Assembly: GCA_030267565.1 (NCBI GenBank)
Contig: BRXU01000005.1
Span: 4,981,001-5,045,000 of the forward strand
DNA from: Pleodorina starrii
Taxonomy: Eukaryota > Chlorophyta > Chlorophyceae > Chlamydomonadales > Volvocaceae
DNA: 64,000 nt
Direction: 5' to 3'
Position numbers and translations under genes: made by a program. The notes beneath the pieces were generated by a model that had not been told where the DNA came from, ran no database searches, and saw only the letters and a list, made by a program, of their open reading frames with translations. Positions within the stretch are counted from its first letter, which is position 1, and every line of letters begins with the position of its first letter. Positions 55,035 to 64,000 of the stretch are shown piece after piece.

Positions 55035-55759
55035 GGTCCTTCGGGTCCGAGAGGACTTAGGGTGCAGAGACCGCCGCAGGCTGCCTTTTGTAGGCAAGGG
55101 AGGCTTTAGGGAGCGGGTTTAGCGAGAGTGAGGAGAGTTGGCGAGGTGCCGCCTAGTGCGAACTATAGCTCCGTCACCTAGCCCGCTGCCGCAAGGCCCG
55201 CTCCCGACCTCCTGCCGCGTCGAGGCCAAGCGGCGCTCTGGAGCTCGGCCTCTAGGGGCCACCCCCCGGCCTCTCCGGGGCCGTCGTAGTAGGAGTAGTA
55301 GCAGGGGTAGGGCGCGCGCTGTCTTGGGTTCTCCTTTGGTGCTGACCGCCCACGAGCCGGACCAAGCTCGGGGCAGGTTCTCAGCGCTTTGTTTTCGCGC
55401 CTAGAGGAGCACCGCCAGCCGGTAGCAGGCCGGCCGGGCGCCCCGGCGCTGCAAGGACTTCAGGGCGGGCAGGACAGCGCGGGCGCCGCGTAGTGCGCCG
55501 GCGCGACTGCTGTTTGTGCGGACGAAGGGCCCAGCTGCCGTATAAGGCAGGCTGTGAGCTCAAGCCTTTGGGGAGCCGCTGCGCCGTACACCCGTATATG
55601 GGGTGTATGACGCAGCCAGCTCTGCGTCGAGCAGGAGGGGGTAGCGGCCCCTCACGCCCTTCTCCCACCGCAAGGGGGAGAGTGCTTAGGCGGTCTTTCC
55701 GTCGGGGCTGGGTTAGCAGCCCCTGGCCAGCGTCAGGGCCCGGTCAGATACTGTAACGA

Positions 55760-55803
<44 letters not shown>

Positions 55804-56520
55804 GGGTCCGAGAGGACTTAGGGTGCAGAGACCGCCGCGGGCTGCCTTTTGTAGGCGAGGGAGGCTTGAGGGAGCGGGTATAGCGAGAGTGAGGCGAGTT
55901 GGCGAGGTGCCGCCTAGTGCGAACTATAGCTCCGTCACCTAGCCCGCTGCCGCAAGGCCCGCTCCCGACCTCCTGCCGCGTCGAGGCCAAGCGGCGCTCT
56001 GGAGCTCGGCCTCTAGGGGCCACCCCCCGGCCTCTCCGGGGCCGTCGTAGTAGGAGTAGTAGCAGGGGTAGGGTGCGCGCTGTCTTGGGTTCTCCTTTGG
56101 TGCTGACCGCCCACGAGCCGGACCAAGCTCGGGGCAGGTTCTCAGCGCTTTGTTTTCGCGCCTAGAGGAGCACCGCCAGCCGGTAGCAGGCCGGCCGGGC
56201 GCCCCGGCGCTGCAAGGACTTCAGGGCGGGCAGGACAGCGCGGGCGCCGCGTAGTGCGCCGGCGCGACTGCTGTTTGTGCGGACGAAGGGCCCAGCTGCC
56301 GTATAAGGCAGGCTGTGAGCTCAAGCCTTTGGGGAGCCGCTGCGCCGTACACCCGTATATGGGGTGTATGACGCAGCCAGCTCTGCGTCGAGCAGGAGGG
56401 GGTAGCGGCCCCTCACGCCCTTCTCCCACCGCAAGGGGGAGAGTGCTTAGGCGGTCTTTCCGTCGGGGCTGGGTTAGCAGCCCCTGGCCAGCGTCAGGGC
56501 CCGGTCAGATACTGTAACGA

Positions 56521-56560
<40 letters not shown>

Positions 56561-57275
56561 GGGTCCGAGAGGACTTAGGGTGCAGAGACCGCCGCGGGCT
56601 GCCTTTTGTAGGCGAGGGAGGCTTGAGGGAGCGGGTATAGCGAGAGTGAGGCGAGTTGGCGAGGTGCCGCCTAGTGCGAACTATAGCTCCGTCACCTAGC
56701 CCGCTGCCGCAAGGCCCGCTCCCGACCTCCTGCCGCGTCGAGGCCAAGCGGCGCTCTGGAGCTCGGCCTCTAGGGGCCACCCCCCGGCCTCTCCGGGGCC
56801 GTCGTAGTAGGAGTAGTAGTAGGGGTAGGGCGCGTGCTGTCTTGGGTTCTCCTTTGGTGCTGACCGCCCACGAGCCGGACCAAGCTCGGGGCAGGTTCTC
56901 AGCGCTTTGTTTTCGCGCCTAGAGGAGCACCGCCAGCCGGTAGCAGGCCGGCCGGGCGCCCCGGCGCTGCAAGGACTTCAGGGCGGGCAGGACAGCGCGG
57001 GCGCCGCGTAGTGCGCCGGCGCGACTGCTGTTTGTGCGGACGAAGGGCCCAGCTGCCGTATAAGGCAGGCTGTGAGCTCAAGCCTTTGGGGAGCCGCTGC
57101 GCCGTACACCCGTATATGGGGTGTATGACGCAGCCAGCTCTGCGTCGAGCAGGAGGGGGTAGCGGCCCCTCACGCCCTTCTCCCACCGCAAGGGGGAGAG
57201 TGCTTAGGCGGTCTTTCCGTCGGGGCTGGGTTAGCAGCCCCTGGCCAGCGTCAGGGCCCGGTCAGATACTGTAAC

Positions 57276-57332
<57 letters not shown>
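55035..57332 (+). repeat. Tandem array of three ~760-bp units separated by (AC)n
   Basis: Units start with GGGTCCGAGAGGACTTAGGG at 55043, 55804 and 56561 (periods 761 and 757) and end with GTCAGATACTGTAACGA(G)ACACAC. Copies are nearly identical; differences include GGGTAGGGCGCGC/GGGTAGGGTGCGC and the length of the (AC)n linkers. Identical 87-95-codon frames appear in each unit but share no family content, and both strands are open, so I do not call genes. The last linker is a long (AC)n to 57332. Confidence 0.9.
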
Positions 57333-57335
<3 letters not shown>

Positions 57336-57528
57336 TATTCTCAGCGCTTCTATCTATCTGACCTAGGAGTATCTCTGGCTATAGATACTCAGCAATATAT
57401 AGCCGCCCTGTCAGCAACAGCGAGCAGGCTCATTCATCGTGGCATTGCTGCATCTTTCTGTGAAGTCGTCACACTCGCGTCTCGTGCCGTGCATGGTCGT
57501 ACATCCGTAGTTCTTCAGGTTTTGTGAC

Positions 57529-57944
57529 CCTCCCTCCCTCCCTCCCTCCCTATATCCCTCCCTCCCTCCCTATATCCCTCCCTCCCTCCCTATATCCCTC
57601 CCTCCCTCCCTATATCCCTCCCTCCCTATATCCCTCCCTATATCCCTCCCTCCCTATATCCCTCCCTCCCTCCCTATATCCCTCCCTCCCTCCCTCTATC
57701 TATCCCTCCCTCCCTCCCTCTATCTATCCCTCCCTCCCTCCCTCTATCTATCCCTCCCTCCCTCTATCTATCCCTCCCTCCCTCCCTCTATCTATCCCTC
57801 CCTCCCTCCCTCTATCTATCCCTCCCTCCCTCCCTCTATCTATCCCTCCCTCCCTCCCTCTATCTATCCCTCCCTCCCTCCCTCCCTCTATATATCCCTC
57901 CCTCCCTCCCTCTATCTATCCCTCCCTCCCTCCCTCTATCTATC
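57529..57944. repeat. (TCCC)n/TATA and TCTA satellite block 1
   Basis: CCCTCCCTCCCTATAT units change to CCCTCCCTCCCTCTATCTAT units partway through. The complementary strand is (GGGA)n. Confidence 0.95.
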
Positions 57945-58030
57945 GGGCTTCTCATCGGGCTTCTCATCGGGCTTCTCATCGGGCTTCTCATCGGGCTTCT
58001 CATCGGGCTTCTCCTCGGGCTTCTTATCGC
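57945..58030. repeat. 12-bp tandem repeat TCATCGGGCTTC, about seven copies
   Basis: Adjoins satellite block 1. The last copies drift to TCCTCGGGCTTC and TTATCGCG. Confidence 0.9.
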
Positions 58031-59510
58031 GTGCGCGTGATTTACTTTTTCTTTTTCCTTTCTTGTTCCGTCTGCGTGAGGGGTCTGCGTTCGCGTGCCT
58101 TCAACGACTTCGACAACGACTTTAACCATTTCAACGACTTCAACGACTGCACCGACCTCACCGACTCCACCTTCACCGACTCCACCGATGCCGCCTTCCA
58201 CGCTGCCGCCGCCCATGCTGCCTCCTGGACGGCCCGCCCACCGACCCCGACCCCGCCTCTACATCCACCAGACTCTCCCCGGCCTTCCTGTCATTGGCCC
58301 CCCCGAACGTGGGCTCACACGCACCCACCACACACCTCCAACTCCCGTCCCCGATGCCCCTTCCCCCTGCCTGACCTCGCCCCACGCCTGTCCCCCTGAC
58401 CCTCCCTCGTCGCCCTGTCCCTGCCCCGCCCCCCCCCACCCACCCACCCACCCTCACCCCACTCTCGCCCTCGACGAGCTCCGTGCATGGTGGCTCTCCC
58501 TCTGCTTGCCTTCCCCCTGCCCCTGCCCCCGCCGGCCTCGCATGCTCAGTGGCCCTCCCCCTGACCCCATTGCCTTGCACTTGCACCTCTGCCCCTACTC
58601 GGTGGCCCTCCCCCTGCATGCCCTTCCCGGCGGCCTGGGTGCCTCCCTTCCCTCCTCCCACATTCTCTCCCTCCTCCCCCTCCCCATATCTGCCCTTGTC
58701 TTGTCTCCCCCCGTGCCCCCACCATGGCCCTGCCCTTGCCTTGCCGCCCAGTGCCCCTCATGCGTGGTGGCCTGCGCACTCGGCCGGTGTGGTGGGGAGC
58801 CGAATCCTCACGGTCCGCCACCCGGCCCCTCCTGCACTTCGCACCTTCCCGCGCCCCGCATCGTCTTCCCGCGCCCCGCTGCCTCCGCCCTTTCCGCCCG
58901 CCCTGCCGTCGTTCTCCCCTTCTCCTCGTCCTTGCTCTTGCCCTCGTGCCCTCTCGCCCCGCCCCGCCCCGCCTTCCGTCCCTCCCTGCCTCGTCTTCCT
59001 TCTGCTGTTCTCGTCCCCTTTGCCGTTCTCCTTGCCATTCTCTTTTCCTTTGCCCTTTCTCCTCTGCATTTCGCCTCCTTGCCGTCGTACGTTTTGCCCA
59101 TCCGTATCCCTTTCTTCTCTGCCCCGCCGCCCCTTCCTGCCCTCTTTTGCGCCGCGTCGCCGCCCCAGCTCCTTCGTGGGTTTATGTGTGTATTGCCTTG
59201 CTTGCCTGCCTGCTCGCTCCTTCCTTCGCTGCCATTGCCGTTGCCCATTGCCGTTACTCACGCCCTTTTTCCTTCGAAATCTTCCCGCTTCGCTTCCTCC
59301 ATTGAGCGCAGGTGAGTCTACAATATGTTGGGTTGTTCTGTCCGGGCGTTCGTGCCGTTCTTGTGCTGTCGCGTGTAATCGTCCGTCTGGGTTGGTCTGG
59401 CGGCGACGCGGTCGCAGCGTATTTTCAGCTCGGTAAGGTTACAGGTATGTTCGGTAAGTATTACTGGGTTCTGGGTCCGTTCGCTAACGCCGTCTCCGTC
59501 TCCGCTGCGG
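58031..59510. other. C/T-rich stretch without a supported gene
   Basis: Plus-strand frames are Pro/Ser/Leu-rich and minus-strand frames Gly/Arg/Glu-rich over the same interval, the signature of a pyrimidine-rich strand. GTATTTTCAGCTCGGTAAG-like text near 59415 has splice-like words but no partner exons. I see no identifiable product. Confidence 0.5.
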
Positions 59511-60943
59511 TATCCCTCCCTCCCTCCCTCTATCTATCCCTCCCTCCCTCCCTCCCTCTATCTATCCCTCCCTCCCTCCCTCCCTCCCTCCATCTATCCC
59601 TCCCTCCCTCCCTCCCTCCCTCCATCTATCCCTCCCTCCCTCCCTCCCTCCCTCCATCTATCCCTCCCTCCCTCCCTCCCTCCCTCCATCTATCCCTCCC
59701 TCCCTCCCTCCCTCCCTCCCTCCATCTATCCCTCCCTCCCTCCCTCCCTCCCTCCATCTATCCCTCCCTCCCTCCCTCCCTCCCTCCATCTATCCCTCCC
59801 TCGCTCCCTCCCTCCCTCCCTCCCTCTCTCCCTCCATCCCTCCCTCCCTCCCTCCCTCCCTCTATCCCTCCCTCCCTCCCTCCCTCCCTCCCTCCCTCTA
59901 TCTATCCCTCCCTCCCTCCCTCCCTCCCTCCCTCCCTCTATCTATCCCTCCCTCCCTCCCTCCCTCCCTCCCTCCCTCTATCTATCCCTCCCTCCCTCCC
60001 TCCCTCCCTCCCTCCCTCTATCTATCCCTCCCTCCCTCCCTCCCTCCCTCCCTCCCTCTATCTATCCCTCCCTCCCTCCCTCCCTCCCTCCCTCCCTCTA
60101 TCTATCCCTCCCTCCCTCCCTCCCTCCCTCCCTCCCTCCCTCTATCTATCCCTCCCTCCCTCCCTCCCTCCCTCCCTCCCTCTATCTATCCCTCCCTCCC
60201 TCCCTCCCTCCCTCCCTCCCTCTATCTATCCCTCCCTCCCTCCCTCCCTCCCTCCCTCTATCTATCCCTCCCTCCCTCCCTCCCTCCCTCCCTCCCTCTA
60301 TCTATCCCTCCCTCCCTCCCTCCCTCCCTCCCTCTATCTATCCCTCCCTCCCTCCCTCCCTCCCTCCCTCTATCTATCCCTCCCTCCCTCCCTCCCTCCC
60401 TCCCTCCCTCTATCTATCCCTCCCTCCCTCCCTCCCTCCCTCCCTCCCTCTATCTATCCCTCCCTCCCTCCCTCCCTCCCTCCCTCCCTCCCTCCCTCTA
60501 TCTATCCCTCCCTCCCTCCCTCCCTCCCTCCCTCCCTCTATCTATCCCTCCCTCCCTCCCTCCCTCCCTCCCTCCCTCTATCTATCCCTCCCTCCCTCCC
60601 TCCCTCCCTCCCTCCCTCTATCTATCCCTCCCTCCCTCCCTCCCTCCCTCCCTCCCTCCCTCTATCTATCCCTCCCTCCCTCCCTCCCTCCCTCCCTCCC
60701 TCCCTCTATCTATCCCTCCCTCCCTCCCTCCCTCCCTCCCTCCCTCTATCTATCCCTCCCTCCCTCCCTCCCTCCCTCCCTCCCTCCCTCTATCTATCCC
60801 TCCCTCCCTCCCTCCCTCCCTCCCTCCCTCTATCTATCCCTCCCTCCCTCCCTCCCTCCCTCCCTCCCTCTATCTATCCCTCCCTCCCTCCCTCCCTCCC
60901 TCCCTCCCTCCCTCCCTCCCTCTATCTATCCCTCCCTCCCTCA
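59511..60943. repeat. (TCCC)n/TCTATCTA satellite block 2 with 40-bp higher-order unit
   Basis: Long regular array in which TCTATCTA interruptions recur after about eight CCCT tetramers, a 40-bp period over much of 59900-60900, with shorter or longer variants elsewhere. It reads in frame into the chromovirus ORF (PPSLPPS-type translation), which is not a real protein. Confidence 0.95.
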
Positions 60944-60945
60944 CT

Positions 60946-62628
60946 CTGGTGACTGACCATCACCCCCTGACATACTTGAAGACGCAGACGCATATCAGTC
61001 GACGACAGGCCCGATGGATCGAATTTCTCGAACAGTTCAATTTCGACTGGGTTTATCGTCCTGGCAAATTGAACGTTGTTGCCGACGCCTTATCCCGGCA
61101 CCCGAGTCTGGCCACGATTCTCTGTGCGGTCGAACCTTCCTCTGATTCGCCCCTCCTCACTCGACTGGCTGAAGCCACGCAGCGCGACGCTTACTTCCAA
61201 AATCAGAAAAACACTCGTCCACTGATCACACATCCTGGTGGATTTTACGTTTTGGAAGAGGAGGAGAACCAATGGCGAATCGTTGTCCCTAACGATCCTG
61301 CATTGAAGCACGAAATCATCGCTCGAGCCCATGCTGACACGTTGTCTGGCCATCCAGGTCGTGACCGAACTATCGAACTCGTCCAACGAAATTTCTGGTG
61401 GCCAACCCTTCGAGCTGATGTGACCGATTTCGTTGCGAAGTGCGATACTTGCCAACGGACTAAACCTGCATCCGGTTTGCCGTTTGGGGAATTACGACCT
61501 TTGCCGATTCCTGAAATGCCTTGGGACAGTGTGTCCATGGATTTCGTTGTGGGACTTCCGAAGACGAAACGGCATTTTGATGCGATCCTCGTCTTTGTAG
61601 ATCGCCTCACGAAAATGGTACATTTAGCTCCGTGCCGTACGACCGCAACCGCGATCCAAACTGCGGATTTGATGTTCCATAACGTGGTACGACTTCATGG
61701 AATGCCGAAAACGATTATTTCCGACCGCGACCCACGATTCAAAGGGCATTTCCTGCCTGCGTTGTTGAAACGCGCTGGTGCGAAGCAACATACCAGTACG
61801 GCTTTTCACCCCGAATCCGATGGACAGACGGAGCGAATTAATCGCGTTCTCGGCGACATGCTACGACACTATGCGACGCATGATCCGCACGAATGGGATC
61901 AGCATCTCGACGCTGCTGAGTTCTCGATTAACAATCTGAAAAATCGAACAACGGGACATTCCCCCTTCTTCTTGAACTACGGTTTCCACCCTCGAACTCC
62001 TTTGCAGTTGGAACTGGGTGATGCCGTTCCCGTCGCGAAAGATTACGTTGATACACTACACGATCGGTTGAAACTTGCGAAACGATTTTACGAAGCTGCT
62101 CAAGATCGCGCTTTGGTACAGGAGAGTCGAAACCGTCGAAAAATCACTCTCTCTGTTGGACAACAAGTCCTGTTGAGCACTCGAAACCTTTCTTTGCAAG
62201 CAGGAACACGAAAATTGATGCCGAAATTCATTGGACCTTTTACGATCACAGAACGCATCAATCCCGTTGCGTTTCGATTGAAGTTGCCTCCTGAATATCG
62301 ATTCCACGATGTCTTCCATGTGTCTCTGCTACGTCCATATCGTACTGACGTGTCGAACGGACCTACGAATCCACCTCCGCCTTTGGAAATAGATGGTGAA
62401 ACTTCCCGACCCGTTTGGGTTATTTCGAAAATTGTGAAACACGAAGAACGGAAGTTACGCCGACGGACTTTGTATCGCTTCCTGGTACAGTGGCAAGGCT
62501 ACGGTGACGAACACAACACGTGGCTTGATTCGAAGGACGTTCCAGACGAATTGGTGAACGAATATTGGAAAACTCACCCGGAACACAGCGCGGACGCTGG
62601 TTCCTCGGGGGGGAGGCAGCTGTTGTAG
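60946..62628 (+). CDS. Ty3 chromovirus pol, 3' part: RNase H end, integrase, chromodomain
   Basis: Opens out of the satellite with VTDHHPLTYLKTQTHISRRQ, the end of Ty3-type RNase H, then PGKLNVVADALSRHP. Integrase follows: zinc finger H-x-H / CDTCQRTK (about residues 115-170), catalytic Asp in SMDFVVGLP, Asp in IISDRDPRF and Glu in HPESDGQTERINR, the D,D,E triad. A GPFTITERINPVAFRLKLP segment and DVFHVSLLRPY precede a chromodomain (WVISKIVKHEERK ... FLVQWQGYGDEHNTWL). Stop TAG at 62626. Protease and reverse transcriptase are missing, replaced by satellite. The integrase looks intact. Third positions are A/T-rich and Arg is mostly CGA, unlike the GC-rich host exons. Confidence 0.92.
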   Translation: MVTDHHPLTYLKTQTHISRRQARWIEFLEQFNFDWVYRPGKLNVVADALSRHPSLATILCAVEPSSDSPLLTRLAEATQRDAYFQNQKNTRPLITHPGGFYVLEEEENQWRIVVPNDPALKHEIIARAHADTLSGHPGRDRTIELVQRNFWWPTLRADVTDFVAKCDTCQRTKPASGLPFGELRPLPIPEMPWDSVSMDFVVGLPKTKRHFDAILVFVDRLTKMVHLAPCRTTATAIQTADLMFHNVVRLHGMPKTIISDRDPRFKGHFLPALLKRAGAKQHTSTAFHPESDGQTERINRVLGDMLRHYATHDPHEWDQHLDAAEFSINNLKNRTTGHSPFFLNYGFHPRTPLQLELGDAVPVAKDYVDTLHDRLKLAKRFYEAAQDRALVQESRNRRKITLSVGQQVLLSTRNLSLQAGTRKLMPKFIGPFTITERINPVAFRLKLPPEYRFHDVFHVSLLRPYRTDVSNGPTNPPPPLEIDGETSRPVWVISKIVKHEERKLRRRTLYRFLVQWQGYGDEHNTWLDSKDVPDELVNEYWKTHPEHSADAGSSGGRQLL

Positions 62629-62630
62629 CG

Positions 62631-62902
62631 TGATGGCTACACAGGACTTATGCGAATTATTGAATATGATTATGATTATCGAATTACCGATAACAGAACC
62701 TTCCGAATAGTATAGAATATCTCTTGATCGAGTATTCTAGAATCTGTACGACAATCACGAATCTCGAAGCCGTCTTTGCTCACAGAAAGAACGATGACTG
62801 GACGTTAAGTTCGGATTCGATTCTGAGCACGGTAGTAAATACCGTGGCCGGGGCAGTGCCGGCCTGAGACAAAGGTATTTACCTACGTATCTCACTACAA
62901 CA
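62631..62902 (+). repeat. LTR copy 1 of the chromovirus
   Basis: 272 bp from TGATGGCTACACAGG to CTACAACA, directly after the pol stop and a purine tract (GGGGGGGAGGCAG), the position of a 3' LTR. AT-rich relative to the surroundings. Contains GTAAATACC ... GGTATTTAC as an internal inverted pair. Confidence 0.75.
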
Positions 62903-62919
62903 TCTTTGGTGTCTCAGGG

Positions 62920-63191
62920 TGTTGGCTACACAGGACTTATGCGAATTATTGAATATGATTATGATTATCGAATTACCGATAACAGAACCTTCCGAATAGT
63001 ATAGAATATCTCTTGATCGAGTATTCTAGAATCTGTACGACAATCACGAATCTCGAAGCCGTCTTTGCTCACAGAAAGAACGATGACTGAACGTTAAGTT
63101 CGGATTCGATTCTGAGCACGGTAGTAAATACCGTGGCCGGGGCAGTGCCGGCCTGAGACAAAGGTATTTACCTACGTATCTCACTACAACA
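62920..63191 (+). repeat. LTR copy 2 of the chromovirus
   Basis: Second 272-bp copy, differing by only a couple of bases (TGATGG/TGTTGG; GACTGGACG/GACTGAACG). It is separated from copy 1 by 17 bp TCTTTGGTGTCTCAGGG, which may be leader/primer-site sequence. Satellite begins immediately after it. Confidence 0.8.
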
Positions 63192-63194
63192 TCT

Positions 63195-64000
63195 TCCCTC
63201 CCTCCCTCCCTCCCTCTATCTATCCCTCCCTCCCTCCCTCTATCTATCCCTCCCTCCCTCCCTCCCTCTATCTATCCCTCCCTCCCTCCCTCCCTCTATC
63301 TATCCCTCCCTCCCTCCCTCCCTCTATCTATCCCTCCCTCCCTCCCTCCCTCTATCTATCCCTCCCTCCCTCCCTCCCTCTATCTATCCCTCCCTCCCTC
63401 CCTCCCTCTATCTATCCCTCCCTCCCTCCCTCCCTCTATCTATCCCTCCCTCCCTCCCTCCCTCTATCTATCCCTCCCTCCCTCCCTCCCTCTATCTATC
63501 CCTCCCTCCCTCCCTCCCTCTATCTATCCCTCCCTCCCTCCCTCCCTCTATCTATCCCTCCCTCCCTCCCTCCCTCTATCTATCCCTCCCTCCCTCCCTC
63601 TATCTATCCCTCCCTCCCTCCCTCTATCTATCCCTCCCTCCCTCCCTCTATCTATCCCTCCCTCCCTCCCTCTATCTATCCCTCCCTCCCTCCCTCTATC
63701 TATCCCTCCCTCCCTCCCTCTATCTATCCCTCCCTCCCTCCCTCTATCTATCCCTCCCTCCCTCCCTCTATCTATCCCTCCCTCCCTCCCTCTATCTATC
63801 CCTCCCTCCCTCCCTCTATCTATCCCTCCCTCCCTCCCTCTATCTATCCCTCCCTCCCTCCCTCTATCTATCCCTCCCTCCCTCCCTCTATCTATCCCTC
63901 CCTCCCTCCCTCTATCTATCCCTCCCTCCCTCCCTCTATCTATCCCTCCCTCCCTCCCTCTATCTATCCCTCCCTCCCTCCCTCTATCTATCCCTCCCTC
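63195..64000. repeat. (TCCC)n/TCTATCTA satellite block 3, 28-bp then 24-bp units
   Basis: Up to about 63590 the unit is 28 bp (five CCCT-type tetramers plus TCTATCTA); from there to the window end it is uniformly 24 bp. The array continues beyond the window. Confidence 0.95.

Noticed and set aside
55138..57274. Repeated 87-95-codon frames on both strands
   Set aside because: They recur because the DNA unit recurs; both strands are open at the same places and the peptides are Arg/Pro/Ser-rich without motifs.
57524..58399. 291-codon low-complexity frame
   Set aside because: Again satellite followed by the 12-bp repeat and a pyrimidine-rich stretch; no start context, no family content.
58095..59436. 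Two 300-400-codon Pro-rich frames and antisense Gly/Arg frames
   Set aside because: Several frames on both strands are open together because the strand is C/T-rich; none has a recognisable domain or splice partners.
59312..60952. 546-codon Pro/Ser/Leu/Ile/Tyr-rich frame
   Set aside because: Pure translation of the (TCCC)n/TCTA satellite; period-4 repeats with no stops stay open in every frame.

Overview
This window is nuclear DNA from a green alga of the volvocine/chlamydomonadalean type. That reading rests on several signs: many short, GC-rich coding exons with GTGAGT/GTAAGT donors separated by hundreds of bases of intron; interstitial copies of the algal telomere motif (CCCTAAAA); long Gln/Ala/Pro tracts; TGTAA-type poly(A) motifs; and an element with split direct repeats like Volvox Kangaroo/PAT elements. 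The genus cannot be fixed from sequence alone. Most long open frames here are shadows of exons or of microsatellites.

Layout. (1) 1.6-16.3 kb, minus strand: a DNA ligase IV gene (LIG4) that I could reconstruct as 24 exons with consistent splice phases. It has the N-terminal domain, all nucleotidyltransferase motifs, two BRCT repeats and a very long acidic low-complexity tail. One G too many in an 8-G run breaks the frame in the BRCT2 exon. (2) 16.6-17.8 kb: small unidentified coding-like pieces, including an inverted duplication. (3) 19.0-24.6 kb, plus strand: a Gln-rich protein of unknown function with ankyrin-like C-terminal segments; one intron carries a near-perfect 133-bp palindrome. (4) 27.6-34.8 kb, minus strand: a complete 12-exon gene for a secreted beta-propeller protein. 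A copy reduced to its last two exons lies at 51.5-52.2 kb.

(5) 36.5-46.1 kb: a nested transposon stack. A decayed LINE was interrupted by a 5.05-kb element with split direct repeats (A1-internal-B1-A2-B2), which was itself interrupted by a 641-bp tRNA-derived SINE. A 2.27-kb Mutator-like element with 266-bp terminal inverted repeats and a 9-bp target duplication sits in the LINE tail. (6) 46.1-57.3 kb: transposon debris, namely a possible DNA-transposon end rich in AGACGA/TCGTCT, a second LINE fragment, a second SINE copy, and a tandem array of about 760-bp units separated by (AC)n. (7) 57.5-64.0 kb: very long (TCCC)n/TCTA satellite blocks with higher-order periods, enclosing the 3' half of a Ty3 chromovirus (RNase H end, integrase, chromodomain) and two LTR copies.

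The host genes have no evident functional link to each other. The most unusual objects are the split-repeat element with its palindromic junction and restorable gag-like frame, the intronic palindrome, and the nested insertions whose target duplications let the order of events be read directly.
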